Below are positions 42,194 to 51,326 of a DNA stretch of 64,000 nt, piece after piece (within the stretch, counting starts at the first letter, position 1; every line of letters starts with the position of its first letter). This stretch comes from an uncultured Clostridia bacterium (GTDB taxonomy: Bacteria; Bacillota; Clostridia; Saccharofermentanales; Saccharofermentanaceae): contig CAMJPC010000004.1 of NCBI GenBank assembly GCA_946407705.1, positions 173,127 to 237,126 on the forward strand. Direction: 5' to 3'. The notes beneath the pieces were generated by a model. It was not told where the DNA came from. It ran no database searches and saw nothing but the letters and a program-made list of their open reading frames with translations. The translations under genes and the position numbers were made by a program.

Positions 42194-43522
42194 ATGGCGA
42201 ATTCTAAAAATACTTACGGCGGCGGAGATTCTAGGGAAATCCTCAGCTGTTCATTCTGTGGTAAGTCCGAGTACGAGGTACCGAGGCTTTTCTCCGGCGT
42301 CAACTGCTATATCTGCATTGACTGCATCAGGACCGCTTACGGCATCATTGCCGAAGAGGAAAAGGTCAATAAGAAGCGTAAGATGCGCACCATCAAGCCT
42401 AAGAAGCTTGTTACGCCTCATCAGATCAAGGACATGCTCGATCAGTATGTCATCGGTCAGGATGAAGCCAAGGTTGCTTTGTCTGTAGCCGTTTATAACC
42501 ACTACAAGAGAGTATTCACGGATCTTCCTGCCGATGAGACCGAGATCCAGAAGAGTAACATCCTTCTCCTCGGACCTACAGGTTCAGGTAAGACCCTTCT
42601 TGCTCAGACGCTGGCAAGAATCCTTAACGTACCGTTCGCGGTTGCTGACGCTACAAGCCTTACTCAGGCAGGTTACGTCGGCGAGGACGTTGAGAACATC
42701 CTTCTCAAGCTGATCATCGCAGCCGATTACGATATCGAGCGTGCTCAGATCGGCATCGTCTACATCGACGAGGTCGATAAGATCACCAAGAAGTCCGAGA
42801 ATGTCTCGATTACACGTGACGTCAGCGGTGAGGGCGTACAGCAGGCACTCCTCAAGATCCTTGAGAGCACCATCGCCAACGTTCCTCCCAAGGGCGGAAG
42901 AAAGCACCCGAACGAAGAGTGCATCAAGATCGATACCACAAACATCCTTTTCATCTGTGGCGGCGCATTTGACGGTCTCGATGACATCATTGCTAAGCGT
43001 GTAGAGCAGAAGCAGTACGGCTTCGGTGCTGACGTCCAGCCCCGCCGTGAGATGAACAGCGGTATCTACTATCACGAAGTCAAGCCTGACGATCTTATGA
43101 AGTTCGGTCTCATTCCCGAGTTCATCGGCCGTATCCCGGTTACCGTTGCCCTCGACAGACTCGACTCCGACGCATTGGTAAGAGTTCTTACTGAACCCAA
43201 GAACGCCATCGTCAAGCAGTATCAGAAGATCATGAAGATGGACGATGTCGATCTCAAGTTCGAGGAAGACGCCATCAGAGCTATTGCTGATAAGTCTGTT
43301 GAGCAGAATACCGGCGCAAGAGGCCTCAGAGCGATCATCGAGGAAACGATGAGACAGGTGATGTTCGACGTTCCTTCCGAGCATGACATCAAGGAATGCA
43401 TCATCAAGAAGGAGTGCATTACCGAAGGTAAGCAGCCCATCATCATCTACAAGAACGGTACGGCTGAAAAGTCCGAAGGCTCCGGAGAGACTGGCGGAAA
43501 TACGGCACTCGGCGTAAGCTGA
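42194..43522 (+). CDS. clpX: ClpX unfoldase subunit of ClpXP protease
   Basis: AAA+ unfoldase that recognises tagged proteins and threads them into ClpP. The 442-residue protein has the N-terminal zinc-binding domain (CSFCGK and CYICIDC, residues about 16-46), Walker [12 protein letters not shown], Walker B YIDEVDKI, the pore-loop region [10 protein letters not shown], and sensor 2 GARGLRAI. The IGF-like ClpP-binding loop falls near residue 275 (QYGFGAD); I see YGFG where many have IGF. The start is the ATG at 42194 after AAAGGGAG; an in-frame ATG 51 bases upstream lies within the leader. No clpP or tig gene is adjacent. Confidence 0.96.
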   Translation: MANSKNTYGGGDSREILSCSFCGKSEYEVPRLFSGVNCYICIDCIRTAYGIIAEEEKVNKKRKMRTIKPKKLVTPHQIKDMLDQYVIGQDEAKVALSVAVYNHYKRVFTDLPADETEIQKSNILLLGPTGSGKTLLAQTLARILNVPFAVADATSLTQAGYVGEDVENILLKLIIAADYDIERAQIGIVYIDEVDKITKKSENVSITRDVSGEGVQQALLKILESTIANVPPKGGRKHPNEECIKIDTTNILFICGGAFDGLDDIIAKRVEQKQYGFGADVQPRREMNSGIYYHEVKPDDLMKFGLIPEFIGRIPVTVALDRLDSDALVRVLTEPKNAIVKQYQKIMKMDDVDLKFEEDAIRAIADKSVEQNTGARGLRAIIEETMRQVMFDVPSEHDIKECIIKKECITEGKQPIIIYKNGTAEKSEGSGETGGNTALGVS

Positions 43523-43559
43523 TGTTCATCTGAGAAATATAAAGAAAGTGAGAAACAAC

Positions 43560-44516
43560 ATGGCTGAATCATATAATATTTGTCTTGATATCGGCGGTAC
43601 AAAGGTTCTTGGTGCAATCTTCAACTCCAAGCGCGAGATCGTGTACAGAATGAAGAAAAAGACAAAAGCCGGCGGTGATTCCTCACAGAACGTTGAAGAG
43701 GTAATCATCAACGTTGCTAAGGACCTTCTCGAAGGTTCCGGGATCAAGAAGAACCAGATTCATGCCATCGCTGCAGGCGCTCCCGGCGTCATTAACCAGG
43801 ACAGCGGCATCGTTTTGTTCTCACCCAATCTTCCCTGGAAGAATTACAACATCAGGAAGCCTATCGAAGACGAGTTCGGCGTTCCTTTCTATATCGGAAA
43901 CGACGTTAACGTAGGCGTTTTAGGCGAGTATAAGTTCGGTGCAGCAAAGGGCTACAACAATGTTGTGGGTCTTTTCGTCGGTACGGGAATGGGCGGAGGC
44001 CTCATCCTTAACGGTGAGCTCTATACAGGAAATAAGTTCAAGGCTGCCGAATACGGTCACATGATCCTCGATCCTGAGGGACCTCTGTGCAATTGCGGAC
44101 AGAGAGGATGCCTCGAAGCATTTTCGAGCAAGCAGGGTATGAGCGCTTATATCAGACAGCAGGTTGCAAGAGGCAGAAAGTCTGCAATGGCTGAAGCCGT
44201 AAGCGAGGGTGTTTTCAAGTCCAAGGCTTTGAAGTCTGCTCTTAACAGCAACGATCCTGTTGCTACTGAAGCCGTAAACCGTGCCTGCCATTATCTGGCG
44301 ATCGCTTCAGGAAATCTCGTAAATACGTTCAGTCCTGAAATCATCGTTTATGGCGGCGGCGTTATCGAGGCAGTCGGTGATGTATTCCTTCAGAAGATCC
44401 TGTCTGAAGTTGACAGATACTGCATGCCTTCTATCAGGGAGACTGTTGTATTCAAGAAAGCTGCTTTGGGCGATGATTCGATCCTTTACGGAGCGCTTTC
44501 AATGATAAAGAAGTAA
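43560..44516 (+). CDS. ROK-family kinase, probable glucokinase
   Basis: A 318-residue sugar kinase of the ROK family. The N-terminal phosphate loop LDIGGTKVLGAI, the GAPGVI region, catalytic IGNDVNV (Asp) and VGTGMGGGLILNG are present. The zinc motif is complete: GHMILDPEGPLCNCGQRG, with a final Cys in CLEAF. There is no N-terminal DNA-binding domain, so it is an enzyme, not a ROK repressor. Glucokinase is the most common activity in Bacillota; other hexoses are possible. I choose the ATG at 43560; a GTG at 43548 is an alternative. valS starts 28 bases later, in a probable operon. Confidence 0.85.
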   Translation: MAESYNICLDIGGTKVLGAIFNSKREIVYRMKKKTKAGGDSSQNVEEVIINVAKDLLEGSGIKKNQIHAIAAGAPGVINQDSGIVLFSPNLPWKNYNIRKPIEDEFGVPFYIGNDVNVGVLGEYKFGAAKGYNNVVGLFVGTGMGGGLILNGELYTGNKFKAAEYGHMILDPEGPLCNCGQRGCLEAFSSKQGMSAYIRQQVARGRKSAMAEAVSEGVFKSKALKSALNSNDPVATEAVNRACHYLAIASGNLVNTFSPEIIVYGGGVIEAVGDVFLQKILSEVDRYCMPSIRETVVFKKAALGDDSILYGALSMIKK

Positions 44517-44544
44517 TTTAATCGAAAAGAGGAACAATAGGCAG

Positions 44545-47199
44545 ATGGCTAGAATTGATAGCATAAGCAAGACTTTCAATCCGAATGAGGAGGAACCCAG
44601 GCTTTACAAGAACTGGATGGACAAAGGCTATTTCAAGCCTTCCGAAGATAGATCCAAGAAGAGATTTTCCATCGTAATGCCCCCGCCGAACATCACGGGA
44701 CAGCTTCACATGGGTCATGCCCTGGACAATACCCTCCAGGACATCCTTACAAGATATAAGAGAATGGCAGGTTATGCTGCTCTCTGGCTTCCCGGTACTG
44801 ACCACGCTTCCATTGCTACCGAAGCAAGGATCGTTGCTGAGATGCGTAAGGAAGGCATCTTCAAGGAAGATATCGGCAGAGAAAAGTTCCTTGAGAGAGC
44901 ATGGGCATGGAAAGAGCAGTACGGCGGACGCATCGTTGAGCAGCTCAAGAAGATGGGTTCTTCATGCGACTGGTCCAGAGAGCGTTTCACAATGGATGAA
45001 GGCTGCTCTGATGCAGTTAAGGAAGTATTCGTAAAGTACTACAACCAGGGCCTTATCTACAGGGGCGAGCGCATCATCAACTGGTGTCCTCACTGCCTTA
45101 CCTCGATCTCAAATGCTGAGGTTGAGTATGAGGAGCAGCCCGGCCATTTCTGGCATATCAGATATCCTTTCGAGGACGGATCAGGATATATCAATCTCGC
45201 TACTACAAGACCTGAGACTCTCTTAGGTGATACGGCAGTTGCTGTTAACCCTAAAGATGAGCGTTATAAGGACGTCATCGGCAAGATGCTCGTTCTGCCT
45301 CTCGTTGGCCGCAAGATCCCTGTTGTTGCAGACGACTACGTTGATATCGAATTCGGTACCGGTGCGGTTAAGATCACGCCGGGCCACGATCCCAACGACT
45401 TCGAAGTAGGTCTCAGACATAATCTCGAGGTTATCACTGTTCTTACGGAAGATGCCAAGATCACAGAGGACTATCCGAAGTATGCCGGTATGGACAGATA
45501 TGAGGCTAGAAAGGCTATCGTTCAGGACCTCGAAGAGGGCGGATTCCTCATCGAGATCGAAGACTATACACATAACGTCGGTACCTGCTACCGCTGCGGC
45601 ACGACGATCGAGCCCCGTGTATCACTTCAGTGGTTCGTTAAGATGGAGACTCTTGCTAAGCCTGCCATCGAGGCTGTAAAAGACGGCAGGACAAGGTTCG
45701 TTCCTGAGAGATTCTCCAAGAACTACTTCAACTGGATGGAGGATATCCGCGACTGGTGCATTTCCAGACAGCTCTGGTGGGGACACAGGATCCCTGCATT
45801 CTACTGCGATGACTGCGGTGAGATCGTAGTTACCAAGGAGAATTCTGCTGTCTGCCCTAAGTGCGGCAAGCCGATGCGTCAGGATCCCGATACGCTCGAT
45901 ACATGGTTCTCATCAGCACTCTGGCCTTTCTCTACTTTGGGATGGCCCGAAAAGACTGAGGATCTTGAGCGTTTCTATCCTACAGATACACTCGTAACTG
46001 GTTACGACATCATCACATTCTGGGTCTCCAGGATGATGGTTGCAGGAATGGCTCACATGGATCAGGTTCCTTTCAGGGATGTCCTTATTCATGGTCTCGT
46101 AAGAGACTCCCAGGGCCGTAAGATGAGTAAGTCTCTCGGAAACGGTATCGATCCTCTCGAGATCATCGAAAACCATGGAGCAGACGCTCTCAGATTCGCT
46201 CTCGTCACCGGTAATGCTCCGGGTAATGACCAGAGATTCCAGGAAGACAAGATCCTGATGGGAAGAAACCTTTCCAACAAGATCTGGAATGCCATGAGAT
46301 TCGTCATCATGAACATGCCTGACGAGATCGACTATTCAGCTCTTGATACTTCAAAGTACACGCTTGAAGACAAGTGGATCCTTACAAAGCTCCATAACGT
46401 TGTAGCTGAGGCTACCACAAACATCGATAACTATGATTTCGGCGTTGCCCTTTCCAAGATCGTCGACTTCATCTGGGACAACTTCTGCGACTGGTACATC
46501 GAGATCTGCAAGAGCAGGCTTTTCGATGAGAACTGCCCGACAAGCCTTGAGGCGAGATATCTTCTTAACTATGTACTCGGCGTTTCCATGCAGCTGCTGC
46601 ACCCGTTCATGCCGTTCATTACAGAGGAGGTTTATTCCAACCTCGTTCTCGATTCCAAGTCAGAATCCATCATGATCTCTGACTGGCCTGATGCCTCAAA
46701 GATCCCCGCTTCACCTGATGAGGCTGAGATGATGGAGACACTCATGGATGCCATCCGTGGAATCCGTGCAGTCAGAAAGGACATGGATGTTGCTCCTTCA
46801 AGAAAGGCGCACATTATCGTTGTTACACCTTCTGATAAGACAGCGGCAATGTTCGTTAACGGTGAAGGCTTCCTTGCAAGACTCGCTTCCGTAAGCGGTC
46901 TTGAGACAAGAAAGGATAAGGAAGGCATTCCTTCCACAGCTGTCGCAGCAATGTTCAAGGGCGGCGAGATCTATCTGCCTCTTGAGGACCTCATCGACAT
47001 CAGCAAGGAACTTGAGCGTCTTGGCAAAGAGAAGGAGCGCCTTGAAGGTGAGATCGCACGCGTCAGCGGCAAGCTTTCCAACGAGTCGTTCGTATCAAGA
47101 GCTCCTGCTGCTATCGTTGATCAGGAGAGAGAGAAGCTCGCTAAGTATGATGAGATGCACAAGAGTATTACCGAGAGAATCGAAATACTCAGCAAATAA
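44545..47199 (+). CDS. valS: Valyl-tRNA synthetase
   Basis: Class I synthetase of 884 residues. Visible are the HIGH motif as PPPNITGQLHMGHAL (about residues 50-64), the KMSKS motif as GRKMSKSLGN (about 526-535), the editing domain with TTRPETLLGDTAVAVNP, a zinc knuckle CDDCGE...CPKCGK (about 425-452), and a C-terminal coiled-coil arm (about 815-884: ELERLGKEKERLEGE). The gap upstream is only 28 bases, so no T-box leader can exist here. AGAGG lies in the leader. The next gene follows after 13 bases. Confidence 0.97.
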   Translation: MARIDSISKTFNPNEEEPRLYKNWMDKGYFKPSEDRSKKRFSIVMPPPNITGQLHMGHALDNTLQDILTRYKRMAGYAALWLPGTDHASIATEARIVAEMRKEGIFKEDIGREKFLERAWAWKEQYGGRIVEQLKKMGSSCDWSRERFTMDEGCSDAVKEVFVKYYNQGLIYRGERIINWCPHCLTSISNAEVEYEEQPGHFWHIRYPFEDGSGYINLATTRPETLLGDTAVAVNPKDERYKDVIGKMLVLPLVGRKIPVVADDYVDIEFGTGAVKITPGHDPNDFEVGLRHNLEVITVLTEDAKITEDYPKYAGMDRYEARKAIVQDLEEGGFLIEIEDYTHNVGTCYRCGTTIEPRVSLQWFVKMETLAKPAIEAVKDGRTRFVPERFSKNYFNWMEDIRDWCISRQLWWGHRIPAFYCDDCGEIVVTKENSAVCPKCGKPMRQDPDTLDTWFSSALWPFSTLGWPEKTEDLERFYPTDTLVTGYDIITFWVSRMMVAGMAHMDQVPFRDVLIHGLVRDSQGRKMSKSLGNGIDPLEIIENHGADALRFALVTGNAPGNDQRFQEDKILMGRNLSNKIWNAMRFVIMNMPDEIDYSALDTSKYTLEDKWILTKLHNVVAEATTNIDNYDFGVALSKIVDFIWDNFCDWYIEICKSRLFDENCPTSLEARYLLNYVLGVSMQLLHPFMPFITEEVYSNLVLDSKSESIMISDWPDASKIPASPDEAEMMETLMDAIRGIRAVRKDMDVAPSRKAHIIVVTPSDKTAAMFVNGEGFLARLASVSGLETRKDKEGIPSTAVAAMFKGGEIYLPLEDLIDISKELERLGKEKERLEGEIARVSGKLSNESFVSRAPAAIVDQEREKLAKYDEMHKSITERIEILSK

Positions 47200-47212
47200 A
47201 GGAGGGCAGTAA

Positions 47213-47896
47213 ATGGATACAGAAGTATTCGAGAACAAGGAGCTTATTGCAAAGCTTCCTAAGGAAGGAGTTCACTGCTACGCAGGAAATCCCGGAAAGA
47301 TTACGAGAAACAGAGTCGTATCTTTGATCATGTTTGCAGCGAGCGTAGCTCTTGCAGTAGTAGGCTTTGTCAACGCAGGCAAGGGTATCGCCATGCTTAT
47401 CCTCGGCGGACTCGGCGTAGTTCTCGCACTTTGCTTCGTATTGGTTTTCTGCCAGACATTCCTCGTTGCAAAGTTCAGAGTCGCTGTTGACTACAATAAC
47501 AAGAACATCGTTCTCAGATACCGTTACAGCAAGATCCTTATTCCTTTCGAGAACTTTGACGCAAGAGACGGAGTTCCGGATCAGGCTGAAGCAATGATCG
47601 ACAAGAACTTCAATAAGGGCGGAAATGCTTATCTCGTTCTTGATGATGTTTTCGAAGATGCTTGCTATCAGACATCCATTGCTGATCTTGAATCCAAGGA
47701 AGACTTCGAGAAGCTCAAGGCTGACTGTGTAGCTATCGCTGAGGCTTACGGTGCAAGGAACAGCAAGGACAAGGTCAAGTTCTACTATGAGAAGGACAAC
47801 GACAATTCCGAGACAGATGAAGCTGACATCGATAAGATCATCGAAGAAGCAAGAAGTGAAGACGGAAAGTCCGCTAAGGAAGAGACTGAAGAGTAA
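47213..47896 (+). CDS. Membrane protein of unknown function downstream of valS
   Basis: A 227-residue protein with two close membrane helices (about residues 37-57 and 60-84), then a soluble cytoplasmic domain (FLVAKFRVAVDYNNKNIVLRYRY) with a beta-strand pattern reminiscent of YcxB/PH-like domains, and an acidic, lysine-containing tail (about 200-227). I do not recognise a named family. AAAGGAGGG precedes the ATG, and codon choice is strongly biased like valS, indicating appreciable expression. Co-transcribed with valS and ended by a strong hairpin. Confidence 0.7.
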   Translation: MDTEVFENKELIAKLPKEGVHCYAGNPGKITRNRVVSLIMFAASVALAVVGFVNAGKGIAMLILGGLGVVLALCFVLVFCQTFLVAKFRVAVDYNNKNIVLRYRYSKILIPFENFDARDGVPDQAEAMIDKNFNKGGNAYLVLDDVFEDACYQTSIADLESKEDFEKLKADCVAIAEAYGARNSKDKVKFYYEKDNDNSETDEADIDKIIEEARSEDGKSAKEETEE

Positions 47897-47922
47897 ACGG
47901 TCTTACAGAACTGAAAGAATCA

Positions 47923-47958
47923 GGGGTTCACGGTATCGTGAACCCCCTTTATTTTGCT
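47923..47958 (+). terminator. Terminator after valS operon
   Basis: GGGGTTCACG (47923-47932) pairs perfectly with CGTGAACCCC (47937-47946) over the loop GTAT, followed by a T-rich tail CTTTATTTTGCTTT. Confidence 0.9.
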
Positions 47959-47969
47959 TTGTCATATTA

Positions 47970-48698
47970 TCAGGAAATATCCTTGAGAAGCTTTTGCTTT
48001 TCTTCGGTCGTCAGGTGACGCCATTTGCCGACCTCAAGATCCCCGAGTGAAACATTCAGGAATCTGATCCTCTTAAGCCTGGTGACCTTATAGCCGAGGA
48101 ATTCGCACATGCGCCTGATCTGGCGGTTCATGCCCTGTTTGAGTATTATCCTGAAAGTCTTGGCATTTACCGGTATGACTTGCGCGGGAAGAGTCATGCG
48201 GCCGAGTACGGGCACGCCTGAAGACATACTCTTTATAAATGCGGGATCATAAGGTCTGTTTACTGTGACCACGTATTCTTTCTCGTGTCCGTTTTCGGAT
48301 CTGAGAAGAGAGTTTACGATATCGCCGTTGTTTGTAAGCAGGATAAGACCCGTGGAGTTTTTGTCCAGACGGCCGATAGGGAAGATGCGCTCGCCGTAAT
48401 CAATGTAATCGATTATGTTTGAGGGATCTCTTCTGTCAGTAGTACAGGTGACACCCAAAGGCTTATTGAAGGCGATGTAGATCATGGAGTCTTCAGGTAT
48501 GACGGGCTTGCCGTCAACTTCAACCAGATCACCTTCAAATACGCGGGAACCGAGATCGGATATGACTCCGTTGATCGATACTTTGCCTGTCTCGATCAGA
48601 CGGTCAGCCTCACGTCTCGAACATATACCTGATGAAGCGATATATTTGTTGAGCCTTATTCCTTCAGGCTTTGAGATTGCCGGGTCAGTCCCAGACAT
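47970..48698 (-). CDS. RsuA-family pseudouridine synthase (RluF/RluB-like)
   Basis: A 242-residue RNA pseudouridine synthase with an N-terminal S4 domain (RLNKYIASSGICSRREADRLI), the catalytic motif GRLDKNSTGLILLTNNGD (Asp nucleophile near residue 107), and QGMNRQIRRMCEFLGY. The HEKEYVVTV and GYKVTRLKRIRFLNVSLG segments resemble RluF (23S U2604) more than RluB or RsuA. The ATG at 48698 has GGAGA upstream on the minus strand and lies within the end of the histidine kinase gene (14-base overlap), making it third in a two-component operon. Confidence 0.85.
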   Translation of the reverse strand: MSGTDPAISKPEGIRLNKYIASSGICSRREADRLIETGKVSINGVISDLGSRVFEGDLVEVDGKPVIPEDSMIYIAFNKPLGVTCTTDRRDPSNIIDYIDYGERIFPIGRLDKNSTGLILLTNNGDIVNSLLRSENGHEKEYVVTVNRPYDPAFIKSMSSGVPVLGRMTLPAQVIPVNAKTFRIILKQGMNRQIRRMCEFLGYKVTRLKRIRFLNVSLGDLEVGKWRHLTTEEKQKLLKDIS

Positions 48699-50493
48699 CG
48701 ATGTTCTCCGCCTTTGTCAGAGTGAACGTGAAGGTAGAACCTTCCTCATACTTGCTCGTAACCTTGATGGTCTCGCCCATGTAGGTGAGAAGCTCCTTTG
48801 CGATGGAAAGACCAAGACCTGAACCTTTCTTTCCTCTGGCACGGTCAGCTTTAAAGAACCTGTCGAAAATATGGTCGATATCGTATTCGTGGATGCCTTG
48901 TCCGGTATCTGCGACGGAGATGTAGACCTTCTTCTCATTCTCGATGTAGTCGGTGATGATCGTTATCGATTTACCGCGGGGAGTATACTTTTTCGCGTTG
49001 TCCAAAAGGATTACGAGGACCTGCTCAACACGGTCGGGGTTACCGTTGACAGTTGGCAGCGTGCCGTAAGTATTCTGGACAGAGAATTTGATCCCGGACT
49101 CGGCCATGACAGGCTTGAACCTGATCTCAATGTTGTTGATGAGCTTGTTAACATCAAAAGGATAAGTCTTGAACGCAAGCGTCCTGGACTGGAGTTTTGA
49201 GAGCTCAAGCATGTCGTCGATAAGTCTTGAAAGACGCATCGTCTCGTTGAGGATGATTCCGTAATAACGCTGACGGTCTTCTTCTTTCTTTACCATGCCG
49301 TCAGACAACGGCTCGATCAGACCTCTGAGAGTCTGAAGGGGAGTACGGAGTTCGTGTGAGATGTTGGCAACGTAGTCCTGTCTGAAATGCTCGTTCTTCT
49401 GTGCTTCATAGATGTCGCGGAAGAATCCCGTGGCACCGATGATGCGCATCTTGTCCTCTGAATCATATTTCGGGATTATCGTGGACTGGTAAGCATAGCT
49501 TCTGTCCTCGATCATTCTGGTCTTAGTCTCACCGGTCGCGATGCAGTCTTCGAAATCCTGCCATACCTCTTCGAAAGGAATGAGCTGGAGATGCTCTGTG
49601 AACATGTTGTTCTTCTCTGCTCTGTTAAAGAGGGTCTTTATGGCTTCGTTGGTCGTTACCGGATTGGAATTTTCGTCGACAACGACGATACCGTCGGAAA
49701 TGACGTCGAAGATCTCCTGAAGTCTGTTTTTCTCGATCGTAAGATCGCTGATGGATTTGGAGAGCTGGTCGGCGAGATAGTTGAATGAAGCACCAAGCTC
49801 TCCGATCTCACCCTTATGGCTTTCGTCAGCTCTTACCGTGAAGTTGCCGCTGGCGTATTCCATGGCTATTTCGTTCATTTCCTGGATAGGAAGGACCATC
49901 CTGACAACGAGCGCGTAAGCGGGAATGAGCATGACGCACGCAGCCATCAGAGTTGAAAGAACGAGAATGTTGATGTACTGGATGATAAGGTCGTTATACG
50001 CATTAAGGTATGAAAGCGACAGGAGAGTGCAGTTCTCGCCGTTATAGTAGACCGGCTGGCTGATGGCGATGATTATCTTCATCGGATCGGAAGTGTTGAA
50101 TTTACGGGTTGAAATACCGTTGGTCCCGACCGTGAACTCGGCGAAATCAAGAGTGTTATTAACGTTATTGATGTCTTTGGCGGAAATGTTCATCTTGTTT
50201 GTCGGGGTGGACTGGATGAGATTTCCGTCTTTGTCTATCAGGAAATAATCATGACCTGAGGCAAAGGAAGTGTTGAAAAAGAAAGCTCGTGACTGTTCGT
50301 TATCGAGAATAGCCGGATCTTCAACGAAGATCTTCTGGTATACGAGGTCCTGCTTGACGGCATTAGTCGTTTCCAGGTCTATGGTTGCAGTACGGCCTGC
50401 CACGATGAACGCAAGGGTCGCAAGAATTGCGGATGCCACCAGGGAAATGATGACAAGAGACATTGTCCTTCTGAGCAGGGTGCTCTGAAACAT
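48685..50493 (-). CDS. Sensor histidine kinase (PhoR/WalK-like)
   Basis: A 602-residue membrane kinase: first membrane helix (about 8-30), extracytoplasmic sensor domain (about 31-170), second helix (about 175-198), HAMP (about 200-250), PAS (about 258-365), HisKA with NISHELRTPLQ (phospho-His about 381) and HATPase with the N box LLDNAKKYT, G1 VADTGQGI and G2 KGSGLGLSIAKELL. The domain order matches the PhoR, PnpS and WalK types. The ATG overlaps the response regulator stop by one base (TGATG). The stimulus cannot be told; no pst or phosphate genes are near. Confidence 0.92.
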   Translation of the reverse strand: MFQSTLLRRTMSLVIISLVASAILATLAFIVAGRTATIDLETTNAVKQDLVYQKIFVEDPAILDNEQSRAFFFNTSFASGHDYFLIDKDGNLIQSTPTNKMNISAKDINNVNNTLDFAEFTVGTNGISTRKFNTSDPMKIIIAISQPVYYNGENCTLLSLSYLNAYNDLIIQYINILVLSTLMAACVMLIPAYALVVRMVLPIQEMNEIAMEYASGNFTVRADESHKGEIGELGASFNYLADQLSKSISDLTIEKNRLQEIFDVISDGIVVVDENSNPVTTNEAIKTLFNRAEKNNMFTEHLQLIPFEEVWQDFEDCIATGETKTRMIEDRSYAYQSTIIPKYDSEDKMRIIGATGFFRDIYEAQKNEHFRQDYVANISHELRTPLQTLRGLIEPLSDGMVKKEEDRQRYYGIILNETMRLSRLIDDMLELSKLQSRTLAFKTYPFDVNKLINNIEIRFKPVMAESGIKFSVQNTYGTLPTVNGNPDRVEQVLVILLDNAKKYTPRGKSITIITDYIENEKKVYISVADTGQGIHEYDIDHIFDRFFKADRARGKKGSGLGLSIAKELLTYMGETIKVTSKYEEGSTFTFTLTKAENIDVWD

Positions 50494-51179
50494 CAGTCAG
50501 CCTCGAACTTATAGCCTACGCCGTAGATCGTCTGAATGCTCCAGGAAGCACCGTCGAAGGCGATCTTTTGTCTGATTCTCTTAATGTGGGTGTCAACGGT
50601 ACGGTAATCGCCGCTGTAATCGTAACCCCAAACGGATTCGAGGATCTGTTCTCTCTCAAAGACCTGACCCGGATGAGAAGCAAGGAGATAAAGGATCTCG
50701 ACTTCCTTAGGGGTACAAGGTACTGTCTCACCCTTAACCTTAACGGAATAGTTGCCGAGGTTGATCTCAAGCCCCGGGAATTTAAGAACGGAAGAAGATG
50801 TCTGCGTGTCGCCGAATCTTCTGAGAACGGCCTTGATCCTCGCGATAACCTCACGGGGAGAGAAAGGCTTGACGATATAGTCGTCTGCACCAAGCTCAAG
50901 ACCTAAGATCTTGTCGATCTCTTCGCCCTTAGCAGTAAGGATGATGATGGGTGTGGATAAGGTCTTACGTACCTCACGGCAAACGTCAAGGCCGCTCATT
51001 TCGGGCATCATGACATCAAGAAGGATCAGATCGGCAGCACCGGTCTGAGCCATATCAAGAGCTTCTTTGCCATCATATGCATCTGTATGGGTAAAGTTAT
51101 CGTTATCAAGATAAAGAGCCAGAGACTCGTGTACGACGGGGTCGTCATCACATATAAGTATGTTGGGTTGTCCGTTCAT
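50493..51179 (-). CDS. OmpR/PhoB-family response regulator
   Basis: A 228-residue regulator with a receiver domain (acidic pocket ICDDD, phospho-Asp in LILLDVMMPEMSG at about residue 54, switch Thr in IILTAKGEE, Lys in YIVKPFSPREV) and a C-terminal winged helix (about 130-228; GYDYSGDYRTVDTHIKRIRQKI). It is the cognate partner of the downstream kinase. GAGGG precedes the ATG. A minus-strand promoter TTGTAT-18-TATAAT lies upstream, back to back with the promoter of the lipoprotein gene. Confidence 0.94.
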   Translation of the reverse strand: MNGQPNILICDDDPVVHESLALYLDNDNFTHTDAYDGKEALDMAQTGAADLILLDVMMPEMSGLDVCREVRKTLSTPIIILTAKGEEIDKILGLELGADDYIVKPFSPREVIARIKAVLRRFGDTQTSSSVLKFPGLEINLGNYSVKVKGETVPCTPKEVEILYLLASHPGQVFEREQILESVWGYDYSGDYRTVDTHIKRIRQKIAFDGASWSIQTIYGVGYKFEAD

Positions 51180-51209
51180 GTTGTGATCATCCCTCTGTTA
51201 TTTTCAACC

Positions 51210-51239
51210 ATTATATATTGTTTTTTGTCTAAAATACAA
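51210..51239 (-). promoter_or_regulatory. Predicted promoter of two-component operon
   Basis: Minus-strand TTGTAT (51239-51234), an 18-base spacer and TATAAT (51215-51210), giving a leader of about 24 bases. Confidence 0.5.
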
Positions 51240-51253
51240 ATGTTATGTATAAT
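51225..51253 (+). promoter_or_regulatory. Predicted promoter of 457-residue lipoprotein gene
   Basis: TTGTCT (51225-51230), a 17-base spacer and TATAAT (51248-51253). It overlaps the divergent two-component promoter, so the two could compete or share a regulator. Confidence 0.6.
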
Positions 51254-51326
51254 TTACTATTATTACATTTATTGCTTTTTTTATTGTCTCGAATTACAAT
51301 CACTTTCTGAATACAGGAGGGGAGAT

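Noticed and set aside
42584..43384. Leucine/aspartate-rich 266-codon minus-strand frame opposite clpX
   Set aside because: A codon-bias shadow of a highly expressed gene; no independent features.
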